From Desulfuromusa kysingii (lineage in GTDB: Bacteria; Desulfobacterota; Desulfuromonadia; Desulfuromonadales; Geopsychrobacteraceae), in contig NZ_FNQN01000002.1 of NCBI RefSeq assembly GCF_900107645.1, positions 124,001-188,000 of the forward strand: a stretch of 64,000 bases of DNA. Direction: 5' to 3'. Positions within the stretch are counted from its first letter, which is position 1; each line of letters starts with the position of its first letter. Under the pieces are notes generated by a model, which was not told where the DNA came from, did no database searches, and worked only from the letters and a program-made list of their open reading frames with translations. Below are positions 55,307 to 63,733 of this stretch, in pieces. The position numbers were made by a program, and so were the translations under genes.

Positions 55307-56470
55307 ATGAAACGAACACTAATCACCATATTTATAACTGCCATCGCTGTGATGCTGGCAGTCCCTGCGATGGCAACACAAACCATCAAAATTGGCTTCA
55401 ATATTCCCATGACCGGTGATATTCCAGAAGTCGGTGAAGGTTCCAAAAATGCAGCGGAAATGTATCTTGCTGACGTGAACGGTGCCGGAGGTCTTGACGT
55501 TGGTGGCAAGAAATATATGCTTGAGTTCATTTATATGGACAACGAATCCAAGGCCGATTCTGCTGTTAACGCTGCACTCAAGTTGATCGAACAGGAAGAA
55601 GTTGTAGCGATTATCGGCCCCAATTCTTCCAAACAAGCCGTCCCTGGCGGCGGGACCGCTAACGAAAACCGGGTCCCAATGATCAGTCCTTGGTCTACGA
55701 ATCCCAACACCACCTTGGATCGCCCCTGGGTGTTCCGCGCTGCCTTCCTCGACCCCTTCCAGGGTCCAGTTGTCGCCGACTTTGCCGCTAAAAAATTTGG
55801 TGCCAAAACAGCAGCAGTCCTCTTCGATGTCGCCAACGACTATTCTGTCGGTTTGGCAGAAGTCTTTAAGTCTGCCTGGGAAGCCAAAGGGCTGGGTCCT
55901 GTGGTCGCCTACGAATCAAATGGCACCAAAGATCAGGACTTTTCCGCTCAGCTGACCACCATCATTAAAGCCAAGCCTGACTTTATCTTTGTCCCGGAAA
56001 ACTACAACCAAGTCGCTTTGATCATTCCTCAAGCACGTGATCTCGGCTACAAAGGACCATTTATGGGTTCCGATGCCTGGGGGACCCCAGATCTCGTCAA
56101 ACTCTGTGGTGAGCAATGCAACGGCCAGTACTTCTCAACCCACTATGCTGCGGCTGGGGCAAAGGGTGCGACCAAGGTTTTCATCGACCGTTACATGGAA
56201 AAATACGGTGCAGAGCCAGCTGATTACGCTGCCTTGACCTGGGATTCCATTGGTCTGATGGTCGAAGGGATTAAAAATGCCGGAGTGGTCGATTCCAATC
56301 CGCGTAAAATGCGTAAAGCTATCCGTGATGGCCTCGCCGCTATCAAATCTTTTGACGGCGTTACCGGATCATCCAAGTTTAATGAGCAGGGTGACCCCAT
56401 CAAATGTGCTGTTGTGGTTAAAATCTCTGACGAAGGAACCTTTGTCTTCGAAGAGTCTGTTTGTCCATAA
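55307..56470 (+). CDS. livK: Branched-chain amino acid ABC transporter binding protein
   Basis: A 387-aa periplasmic receptor of the Leu/Ile/Val-binding type. The signal peptide ends at AMA (about residue 23). Blocks include IKIGFNIPMTGDIPEVGEGS, ADVNGAGGLDVGGKKY, AIIGPNSSKQAVPGGG and YAALTWDSIGLMVEGIKNAG. CGAGGAGGAACC precedes the ATG. Two cysteines near the middle (LCGEQC) and one at the C-terminus may form disulfides. Ligand could be a branched-chain or other amino acid. Confidence 0.95.
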   Translation: MKRTLITIFITAIAVMLAVPAMATQTIKIGFNIPMTGDIPEVGEGSKNAAEMYLADVNGAGGLDVGGKKYMLEFIYMDNESKADSAVNAALKLIEQEEVVAIIGPNSSKQAVPGGGTANENRVPMISPWSTNPNTTLDRPWVFRAAFLDPFQGPVVADFAAKKFGAKTAAVLFDVANDYSVGLAEVFKSAWEAKGLGPVVAYESNGTKDQDFSAQLTTIIKAKPDFIFVPENYNQVALIIPQARDLGYKGPFMGSDAWGTPDLVKLCGEQCNGQYFSTHYAAAGAKGATKVFIDRYMEKYGAEPADYAALTWDSIGLMVEGIKNAGVVDSNPRKMRKAIRDGLAAIKSFDGVTGSSKFNEQGDPIKCAVVVKISDEGTFVFEESVCP

Positions 56471-56482
56471 TACTGCGGTAGT

Positions 56483-56515
56483 AAAGCGGGGATCTGAAGA
56501 TCCCCGCTTTATTTT
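56483..56515 (+). terminator. Terminator/attenuator between livK and livH
   Basis: A 12-bp perfect stem AAAGCGGGGATC/GATCCCCGCTTT with loop TGAA, followed by ATTTT. Partial read-through would supply the membrane genes. Confidence 0.88.
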
Positions 56516-56577
56516 GACAACCAAAGAAGTCGTTATTCACGACCTGCAACTCCAATTATTTTGAAGGACAATTTCCA

Positions 56578-57489
56578 GTGGATTTCATTATTCAGAATAT
56601 CCTGAATGCCATGCAATGGGGGAGTTTTTACGCCCTTATTGCTCTGGGCTACACTCTGGTTTACGGAGTTCTGCGCCTGATTAACTTTGCCCATGGCGAT
56701 ATCTTCATGGTCGGAGCCTATATTTCCTTTTTCGTCGCCAGTTTCCTCATCAGTCCCTTCACAGGCCTTTCCCCTGCAATGGCTTTTATCATCACCGTCC
56801 CTTTGACGATGCTACTCACTTCGCTGGTTGGTGTGACCTTAGAGCGAATTGCCTATCGCCCCTTACGGCGCAAAGGGGCACATCGTCTTTACGTTGTTAT
56901 TACGGCGTTGATGTGCGGCTTGATTCTCGAATATTCCAACTTGGCTTTACTGGGCGCCAGCCGCTTGAAATTTCCAGAACTGATCGAAAAACAGGTCTGG
57001 CGTTTCGGTGATGTCACCCTGACCAACCTGAAGGTTATGGTCATCGTCACAGCCGTTCTGGTCTTCTTGTTTCTGCAGTGGGTCGTCACTCGGACACGGG
57101 TCGGGATGGCTATGCGAGCCATCTCCTATGATAAATTTGCCATTCCACTGATGGGGATTCCCATTGACAGAATCATCGTTGTCACTTTTGTCCTCGGATC
57201 CGGGTTTGCAGGACTCGCCGGGCTGCTTTTCGCCATGAGTTATCCAGTTCTAGAACCGTTTATGGGAATGCTCATTGGCTGGAAGGCTTTTATTGCTGCA
57301 GTTGTTGGTGGCATCGGTGACATCAAAGGGGCATTCGTGGGAGGCTTCCTACTTGGTTTTATTGAGGTCGGCGTCGTCACCGTTTTCCCCTCAACCTACA
57401 GAGATCTTTTCGCTTTCACCATTTTGCTGCTGATTTTGTGGATAAAACCCACGGGGCTGTTCGGCATACCACAGTCGACCAAGATATAG
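56578..57489 (+). CDS. livH: Branched-chain amino acid ABC transporter permease LivH
   Basis: A 303-aa LivH-class permease with about 8 helices. Typical blocks are GSFYALIALGYTLVYGVLRLINFAHGD (in parts), ERIAYRPLRRKGAHRLYVVI, GMAMRAISYDKFAIPLMGI and AAVVGGIGDIKGAFVGGFLLG. The start is GTG 56578, with GAAGGA 10 bases before it. First membrane gene after the livK hairpin. Confidence 0.95.
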   Translation: MDFIIQNILNAMQWGSFYALIALGYTLVYGVLRLINFAHGDIFMVGAYISFFVASFLISPFTGLSPAMAFIITVPLTMLLTSLVGVTLERIAYRPLRRKGAHRLYVVITALMCGLILEYSNLALLGASRLKFPELIEKQVWRFGDVTLTNLKVMVIVTAVLVFLFLQWVVTRTRVGMAMRAISYDKFAIPLMGIPIDRIIVVTFVLGSGFAGLAGLLFAMSYPVLEPFMGMLIGWKAFIAAVVGGIGDIKGAFVGGFLLGFIEVGVVTVFPSTYRDLFAFTILLLILWIKPTGLFGIPQSTKI

Positions 57490-57505
57490 GTTAGTAGATA
57501 AAAAC

Positions 57506-58576
57506 ATGAAAAAATACACGTTCAACATCCTTCTGGTCGCCTTTGCCATCGGGCTCCTTTTTGCGACTCACTTCCGCATGATTGATGGCTATATCCAGAT
57601 AGTTGTCATGACCATTGGTATCAACATCATGATGTCCACTAGCCTGAACCTGGTCAATGGCAACATGGGCGAATTCACCTGCGGTCACGCTGCATTCATG
57701 TGTGTCGGAGCCTATGTTTCGTCCATTTTGTCGGTCATCTGTTTTGGGACCAAGTTTGGCGACCCGTTGTTGCCCGCCGCTTCAGTGGTCGTTGTATTCC
57801 CTCTTATTCTGCTGATTGGTGGAGCTGTAGCCGCTGTCTCCTCTTTGTTGATATCAATCCCTTCATTTAAAACCCGCGATGACTATCTAGCTATCATCTC
57901 CATTGCCGTCAATTACATGATTATTTCAGCCATAGAGAACATGGACTTCGTTGGTGGCTCACGGGGATTTCAGGGGATGAAGGATACCGTCTGGGCAATG
58001 GTCGATCTTTTCGATGGCCCGTGGATGCTTTTCTGGGTCATCAACTTCACCATCTTCACCGTCTGGGTGATCCGCCGCTTCATCTCTTCCACCTACGGTA
58101 AAGGTGTCAATGCCATCTGCCAAGATGAAGTTGCCGCGGAAATCATGAGCGTTAACACCAACAAGATCAAAATCATCAACTTCATGGTCGCAGCTGGCTT
58201 GGCTGGTTGTGCTGGCGGTCTTTACGCCCACATCGTCGGCTATGTAAATCCACAGTCATTCAACATTCTCAAATCGACTGAAGCTCTGGTTATGGTCTAT
58301 CTCGGTGGCATGGGATCTCTATCAGGTGCCATCATTTCCGCCATTATTTTTACTGGGCTGTTGGAAGTGCTCCGTTCTCAGGCAATTGTCGACGGCCTCC
58401 TTTCACCTATCACCTTTATGTTTCCTGACTGGGAGCCTTCAGCTGGGGTTATTAAGTGGGTCATGATCCCCCTGATGCTAGTCATAGTCATGCAGTTTCG
58501 CCCTGAAGGAATTATGGGCAACCGGGAATTGGGAGATGTCTTCCCCAAGCTGAAAAAATTTTACAGGTTTAAATGA
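57506..58576 (+). CDS. livM: Branched-chain amino acid ABC transporter permease LivM
   Basis: A 356-aa LivM-class permease. Blocks include LNLVNGNMGEFTCGHAAFM, VNYMIISAIENMDFVGGSRG, INFMVAAGLAGCAGGLYAH and MVYLGGMGSLSGAIISAIIF. It ends in an ATGA overlap with livG. Confidence 0.95.
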   Translation: MKKYTFNILLVAFAIGLLFATHFRMIDGYIQIVVMTIGINIMMSTSLNLVNGNMGEFTCGHAAFMCVGAYVSSILSVICFGTKFGDPLLPAASVVVVFPLILLIGGAVAAVSSLLISIPSFKTRDDYLAIISIAVNYMIISAIENMDFVGGSRGFQGMKDTVWAMVDLFDGPWMLFWVINFTIFTVWVIRRFISSTYGKGVNAICQDEVAAEIMSVNTNKIKIINFMVAAGLAGCAGGLYAHIVGYVNPQSFNILKSTEALVMVYLGGMGSLSGAIISAIIFTGLLEVLRSQAIVDGLLSPITFMFPDWEPSAGVIKWVMIPLMLVIVMQFRPEGIMGNRELGDVFPKLKKFYRFK

Positions 58577-59373
58577 TGGTACAGACACAAAAACAAACAG
58601 AATCGACACCTGTCCTCGAAGTGCGTGGCTTGACCCAGCGTTTCGGTGGTTTAACTGCAGTCAATGACTTCAATGTCAAGCTGATGCCGGGAGAGCTCTC
58701 TGGTCTGATCGGCCCGAATGGCGCGGGGAAGACCACTGTTTTTAACTTGGTCAGTGGCTTCTATCAACCGACTGAGGGGCAAATTTTTGTCGATGGCAAA
58801 CCCACCGCGGCTCTTAAACCACATCGAGTTACCGCTCTAGGTGTCGCCCGTACTTTTCAGAATATTCGTCTTTGGAACGATATGACGGTGCTCGACAATA
58901 TCCGCGTCGCACAACATTATCAATTGGGCTACGGTTTTTTCCATGCCATCGTCCGCAGCAAACATTATCGCACCAGAGAAGAACAGGTTGCCAAAGAGGC
59001 CGAAGAACTGCTCGATGTTTTCGATCTCAAACGCTATGCAGAAGAGATGCCGAAGAATCTTCCCTACGGCACCCAGCGCAAACTTGAGATTGCTCGCGCT
59101 CTTTCAAGTCATCCTAAGCTGTTACTTCTTGATGAACCTGCGGCGGGACTGAACTCTGCCGACGCCAAAGATTTAATCCGTCTGATCCGCTGGATCCATG
59201 AAACCTTTGACGTCACGATCTGGATGATTGAACACCACATGGATGTCATGATGGAGCTCTGCACCCAGATCAAGGTTATTGATTTTGGCGAAACCATTGC
59301 TGAAGGCAGTGCTGAACACGTACGTAATCACCCTGCCGTCATGAGTGCTTATCTGGGAGATGAAAATATCTGA
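58573..59373 (+). CDS. livG: Branched-chain amino acid ABC transporter ATPase LivG
   Basis: A 266-aa ATPase. Walker A is GPNGAGKTT, followed by the LivG-type VARTFQNIRLWNDMTVLDN and Walker B KLLLLDEPAAGLN. The signature position reads LPYGTQRKLEIARAL instead of LSGGQ, which is normal for LivG. Tandem ATG codons at 58573 and 58576; the stop shares one base with the livF start. Confidence 0.95.
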   Translation: MMVQTQKQTESTPVLEVRGLTQRFGGLTAVNDFNVKLMPGELSGLIGPNGAGKTTVFNLVSGFYQPTEGQIFVDGKPTAALKPHRVTALGVARTFQNIRLWNDMTVLDNIRVAQHYQLGYGFFHAIVRSKHYRTREEQVAKEAEELLDVFDLKRYAEEMPKNLPYGTQRKLEIARALSSHPKLLLLDEPAAGLNSADAKDLIRLIRWIHETFDVTIWMIEHHMDVMMELCTQIKVIDFGETIAEGSAEHVRNHPAVMSAYLGDENI

Positions 59374-60098
59374 TGTTATTATCAGTTGAAAATCTTGAAG
59401 TGAAATATGGCAATATCCAGGCCCTGCATGGCATCAGCTTTCATGTGAATGAAGGTGAAATTGTCACTCTGATCGGGGCTAACGGAGCTGGGAAAACGAC
59501 CTGTATGCATACGATTACCCGCCTGCCGCCTCCTGAAGCGCCAAGGGTTATTGCTGGGGATATCAAATTTAAAGGGGAATCGATCCTCAAGACCCAGCCA
59601 AGTGATGTGGTCAAAAAACTGCACCTCGCCTTGTCTCCGGAAGGTCGGCGAATCTTTGGGAATTTGACAGTTTTAGAAAATTTGAAGCTGGCCACCTACG
59701 CCCGCACCAAGGATGCAGACCTAAACACGGAATACAACTATATCTTTAATCTTTTTCCGCGATTAAAGGAGCGGCGTAACCAACGCAGTGAGTCGTTGAG
59801 TGGTGGTGAGCAGCAGATGCTCGCAGTGGGTCGAGCGCTGATGACGGGCTGTAAAATTCTGCTGCTGGACGAACCCAGCATGGGATTGGCACCAGTACTC
59901 AAATACGAAATGTTCCGCAAGCTGAAACAACTCAATGAAGATGGGATGACCATCCTTCTGGTTGAACAGAACGCCAATCTGGCCCTAAAACTGGCACATC
60001 GTGGCTATGTTATGGATACCGGAAATATTGTGGCCGAAGGGACAGGGGCAGAGCTTCTGGATAATCCGGAAGTCAAGAAAGCCTATCTGGGAGGATAG
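59373..60098 (+). CDS. livF: Branched-chain amino acid ABC transporter ATPase LivF
   Basis: A 241-aa ATPase. Walker A GANGAGKTT, signature LSGGEQQMLAVGRALM and Walker B ILLLDEPSMGLAP are intact, and LVEQNANLALKLAHRGYVM is the family H-loop region. Last gene of the liv operon, followed by a strong terminator. Confidence 0.96.
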   Translation: MLLSVENLEVKYGNIQALHGISFHVNEGEIVTLIGANGAGKTTCMHTITRLPPPEAPRVIAGDIKFKGESILKTQPSDVVKKLHLALSPEGRRIFGNLTVLENLKLATYARTKDADLNTEYNYIFNLFPRLKERRNQRSESLSGGEQQMLAVGRALMTGCKILLLDEPSMGLAPVLKYEMFRKLKQLNEDGMTILLVEQNANLALKLAHRGYVMDTGNIVAEGTGAELLDNPEVKKAYLGG

Positions 60099-60162
60099 GA
60101 GTTCAGGCTGACGCGGAACTCTACTTCTCAACGCGTTCCAATATCACCATAAAATTAATCAG

Positions 60163-60212
60163 GCACAAGCCACCAGTTGCGAATTGATGCAGTGGTGGCT
60201 TGTGCTTTTTTT
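60163..60212 (+). terminator. Terminator of the liv operon
   Basis: A 13-bp perfect stem GCACAAGCCACCA/TGGTGGCTTGTGC with a 17-base loop, followed by seven T. Confidence 0.95.
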
Positions 60213-60368
60213 ATCCAGCAACAGTGAATTAAAAAATCTCACTCGCAAAGATTCTCTCACTTGCGCCAAAGGTAAGATCTTCCTATGATAAGCAATAAAA
60301 TGACATTCGGCAGGCGGCAACAAGTTCTTCATCGATGACATGAGTCAAACAACCTCCAAGGAATGATT

Positions 60369-61487
60369 ATGATAACTTCATTGCGCCACCAGATTTCAGC
60401 CAGAATCTTTCTGCTGTTGCTAGGTATCCTGTTCTCAACCAGTCTCTTTGCTGCCGACACAATCAACTCAGGGGAGATGTTCCCGCAAATTGCACTCCCT
60501 GCCCCCATGGACCAACTCCAGCGTTCTTATCTGGGATTGACTGACGAACAACCCTTTACTCTCAACCAGATTGATGCCCGTGTGGCTTTAGTTGAAATCC
60601 TCAACGTCCATTGTCCCCATTGCATCAAGCAGACTCAACCTTACAATAAACTCTACCGGATGATTGAAGCTGACCCCGAAACCCGAGGTCAGATCAAAAT
60701 GCTCGGGGTCGCAGTCGCCAACGACGATGAAGCCATTGACGACTTTGTGGTTATTTATTCTGTCGCCTTTCCGGTTATCCCCGATCGCAATTTTAAACTG
60801 CACAGTGCCTTACGTGCAGGGCCGACCCCGTTTTCAGTCTACGCAGTACGCAACACCCCCAGGGATCTCTTCGTCGTCACCGATACCCATCTGGGTGGTG
60901 ATGATAAAATCGATGAACTGTTTGATTACCTCAAAGATCTATTGAGTATGGATTCTGCCGAGTTCACCTCGCTGCCGCAAACAGAGAAGGCAGCCGCCAC
61001 CGAATTACTGCCGCCACAATCCGAAGCTGAAATCAACACCATGGTCAAGACCGCTTTCGGCCGACAGGGGCAGAATCTCCATGACTTCCGTAAACTTGAT
61101 CTGCCTAGCGACCGCTGGGTTTACTCCGCCACCCTGGAGCGCAACGGCCAACGTCAACCGATATTTGCCGAAGTGGCAAATCGCTCTGCCATCTGCGATG
61201 TCTGTCACAGTGTCCATTTCTTCTATCTCTTTGATCGCAGCGGACTGATCCTCGATTTTATCCCCTTGCAACTGACAAAGTATGGCAATGTCGAGTGGAA
61301 CAAGGGAGAACTGAACTACTTTAGCCGCCGTGTCATTGGCAAACATCTGGCAGATTCCTGGGCCTTTTCTCCCAAAACCGACGCTGTCACCAGTGCCACG
61401 ATGACATCAGCAATCATCTTTGATGATCTGGGACAAGGGCTTAAACTCCTTGAAGAATTGCAGCAAGAAAAATTGTTAGAACCTTAA
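60369..61487 (+). CDS. Periplasmic thioredoxin-fold protein with CxxCH and FMN-attachment motifs
   Basis: A 372-aa exported protein (signal peptide ending near LFA, about residue 28). The first half is a TlpA/redoxin-like thioredoxin fold with CPHC at Cys82/Cys85 (ILNVHCPHCIKQ) and a cis-proline-type GPTPFSVYAV. The second half has CDVCH (276-280), a possible c-haem site, then FDRSGLILDFIPLQLTKYG and DAVTSATMTS (338-347), which matches the ApbE flavinylation motif of FMN_bind domains with Thr344 as the predicted FMN site. I chose ATG 60369 because AAGGA lies 6 bases before it. It probably moves electrons or redox-controls extracytoplasmic proteins; partners unknown. Confidence 0.88.
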   Translation: MITSLRHQISARIFLLLLGILFSTSLFAADTINSGEMFPQIALPAPMDQLQRSYLGLTDEQPFTLNQIDARVALVEILNVHCPHCIKQTQPYNKLYRMIEADPETRGQIKMLGVAVANDDEAIDDFVVIYSVAFPVIPDRNFKLHSALRAGPTPFSVYAVRNTPRDLFVVTDTHLGGDDKIDELFDYLKDLLSMDSAEFTSLPQTEKAAATELLPPQSEAEINTMVKTAFGRQGQNLHDFRKLDLPSDRWVYSATLERNGQRQPIFAEVANRSAICDVCHSVHFFYLFDRSGLILDFIPLQLTKYGNVEWNKGELNYFSRRVIGKHLADSWAFSPKTDAVTSATMTSAIIFDDLGQGLKLLEELQQEKLLEP

Positions 61488-61537
61488 AACGATTATTTTC
61501 AAGACGCTGTAGCAGTGAATCAGTTCCACCAACAGAG

Positions 61538-62254
61538 ATGGATAACATGACCACAAACCATAAAAACGACACGCAAATTCCTTGGGAACTGATTGATACC
61601 GCCCCCATTCCCGGACAGGGGACAGAGTTACAGCTATTTCAACGAGAAGGCGAATTTTCTATCAGTATCCTCGATGGAGGCGTGTTGATGAGTACCTGGG
61701 CACACCAGTCTGAAGATGCTTTGGCTCAATTACCCTGTGCTAAAATTGTCAACCGCAACCAGCCCCGTGTCCTTATTGGGGGGTTGGGGATGGGCTTCAC
61801 TTTGGCTGCCGCGTTAAAAACCCTTGGTCCTGAGGCCAAAGTTGTGGTCGCAGAATTAGTTCCGGGGCTCATCGAATGGAACCGCGGGACCCTTGGCAAG
61901 TATGCCGGCCATCCGTTGCAGGACCCTCGCACTCAGGTTCGGGTCGGAGATGTCGCTAAAGTGCTACGCGAACAACGCCAAGCCTATGATGCCATTCTTC
62001 TGGATGTCGATAATGGTCCTCATGCCATCACCCGCAAGAAGAATAACTGGCTTTACACTACCGATGGCTTGACAGAAGCCTATCGAGCCCTGCGCCCAGA
62101 AGGAATCCTTGCCATCTGGTCCGCCGGACCGGATCGGGAATTCATGCAGCGACTGCAGAAGATCGGCTTCAAGGTGAAACAGGTTCGAGTTCGAGAGCAT
62201 CAGAACAAAGGGGATCTGCATGCCATCTGGTTTGCTGAACGGGAAGCCTGGTAA
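61538..62254 (+). CDS. Spermidine-synthase-like methyltransferase-fold protein
   Basis: A 238-aa protein with a Rossmann SAM-binding fold: motif I VLIGGLGMGFTLAAALK, acidic loop VVAELVPGLIEWNRG, DAILLDVDNGP, and LRPEGILAIWSAGPDREF. It resembles bacterial spermidine synthase relatives of unknown substrate that lack the N-terminal beta-hairpin domain of true spermidine synthases. Methyl or aminopropyl transfer cannot be decided from sequence. The start could be ATG 61538 or 61547. Confidence 0.85.
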   Translation: MDNMTTNHKNDTQIPWELIDTAPIPGQGTELQLFQREGEFSISILDGGVLMSTWAHQSEDALAQLPCAKIVNRNQPRVLIGGLGMGFTLAAALKTLGPEAKVVVAELVPGLIEWNRGTLGKYAGHPLQDPRTQVRVGDVAKVLREQRQAYDAILLDVDNGPHAITRKKNNWLYTTDGLTEAYRALRPEGILAIWSAGPDREFMQRLQKIGFKVKQVRVREHQNKGDLHAIWFAEREAW

Positions 62255-62297
62255 CCCTGCCAGCAACAGATAGATTCTGCAATTGAAAGGGACATTG

Positions 62298-62747
62298 ATG
62301 AAATCTTTTACCCAGAACATTCAGGTCCGCTGGTCAGACCTTGATCCTAACGGTCATGTGCGTCATTCGGTCTATTTTGATTACGGTGCCCAGGCGCGGA
62401 TTGCTTATTTGCAAAAACAGGGGTTAGGCATTGACTGGATGCACCGCAAAGGGATCGGCCCGGTATTGTTTCGCGAAGAAGCTCAATTTCACCGCGAGCT
62501 CAACGCCGGAGATCAGTTGATCATTGACGTACAACTCTCCGGACTATCCAACGATCATCGCAAGTGGAGCATGCGCCATCGCATCCTGCGGGGTGAAGAG
62601 ATCTGTGCCACGCTCAATCTGGACGGCGCCTGGCTTGACCTGAAAAGCCGGCGTATTGCCCCGCCGCCAAATGAGCTGGTGGAAAGATTTGAAGATCTGC
62701 AGCAGACCGAGGATTTTCAAATCATTGCGGCGCAAAAAAAGACCTGA
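62298..62747 (+). CDS. Acyl-CoA thioesterase (4HBT hotdog family)
   Basis: A 149-aa single hotdog domain. The catalytic-type block VRWSDLDPNGHVRHSVYFDY contains the conserved Asp and the GH-N-like region, followed by the long helix ARIAYLQKQGLG. Such proteins hydrolyse acyl-CoA thioesters in the cytoplasm. AAGGG precedes ATG 62298; a TTG at 62283 would put that ribosome site within the coding region. Likely co-transcribed with its neighbours on both sides. Confidence 0.92.
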   Translation: MKSFTQNIQVRWSDLDPNGHVRHSVYFDYGAQARIAYLQKQGLGIDWMHRKGIGPVLFREEAQFHRELNAGDQLIIDVQLSGLSNDHRKWSMRHRILRGEEICATLNLDGAWLDLKSRRIAPPPNELVERFEDLQQTEDFQIIAAQKKT

Positions 62748-62846
62748 GACAACCCGACAAATGGATGTCGTGTTTATTCTCAAACCGGCTGTTCCCCTCC
62801 GGCGGCGTCATATGAGAATCAGTGGTTCAAAGCAGGAGCAACAAGC

Positions 62847-63632
62847 ATGGATATTGTTTCGATCTACCAATTGCAAGGCGACATGGATCAATTGGCCCGT
62901 AATCTCGCCAACGTCCTCGGGACGACCCCCTACGAAGCCCGTGCCCGCGTCAGTATCTCCAGCGGTGGTCCGGCGATCGTTGCTAATTTTGCCACCACTG
63001 AACCCGCCGCAGACTGTGCTGCACGGTTAAAAACTCTCGGCTTCAAAACCCTGGTGGTCGGCTCCGAGCAGATAGAATCTGATCAGCAACGTCAGCTGGT
63101 CAGACAAATCCAATTCACACGCGACTCTTTTCAGCTTGTCACCCGCGATGACACCAAGCTCGACATCCCCTACTCCGAGATCAAACTGTTGTTACGCGGA
63201 ACAGGAATCACCAGCAGTATTCAGGTCGAAACCGACACGAAAAAGAAGTTCGCTCTCGGCCGTGCAGTCGCCACCGGCGGGCTGATGATGAGAAAAAAGG
63301 TCACGACCACAACGACAAACAACACTCAGGATCGTCAGCCTTTCTGCCACATTTATGCAGCTGGTCAACCACCACTGGTCCTCCGTCAGGCAGAAATTGA
63401 CTACAGTGTTCTCGGTGACAACCTGCAACCCAGCCGGGATGCAAACTTCAACTGGATTTGCACAGAACTGCGCCGCCATTGCCCGACTGCAGACTGGGAC
63501 GAGCGCCTGAAAACCCGCTCCGGACTGGCACAACTTCTCGGCCCCGCCTTTGATCCCGAAAGCGACCTCGACCTGGCGATTACTCTCATTGTGCTGGCGA
63601 AAGAAGACAACGACAATGGCGGAGAAGTCTAA
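62847..63632 (+). CDS. Hypothetical cytoplasmic protein
   Basis: A 261-aa protein I do not recognise. It has no signal peptide or membrane segment. The first 75 residues look like a compact alpha/beta module (ARVSISSGGPAIVANFATTE). A middle part (about 85-130; FQLVTRDDTKLDIPYSEIKLLLRG) could be a PH-like beta barrel, followed by a Thr/Asn run (VTTTTTNNTQD) as a linker and a helical C-terminal part. CAGGAG precedes the ATG. Confidence 0.8.
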   Translation: MDIVSIYQLQGDMDQLARNLANVLGTTPYEARARVSISSGGPAIVANFATTEPAADCAARLKTLGFKTLVVGSEQIESDQQRQLVRQIQFTRDSFQLVTRDDTKLDIPYSEIKLLLRGTGITSSIQVETDTKKKFALGRAVATGGLMMRKKVTTTTTNNTQDRQPFCHIYAAGQPPLVLRQAEIDYSVLGDNLQPSRDANFNWICTELRRHCPTADWDERLKTRSGLAQLLGPAFDPESDLDLAITLIVLAKEDNDNGGEV

Positions 63633-63733
63633 AAAGATCGGCCGTCAATTCAATCACAATCTCCCGTGTGACGTAGCTGGAATGGAAGAGTTGATTTGAG
63701 TATAAGAACGGCAAATGTTTGAAAACATCTACC

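Noticed and set aside
61538-62254. Calling this gene true spermidine synthase (speE)
   Set aside because: It is short, lacks the N-terminal beta domain and has no adjacent speD or other polyamine gene, so only a fold-level call is justified.
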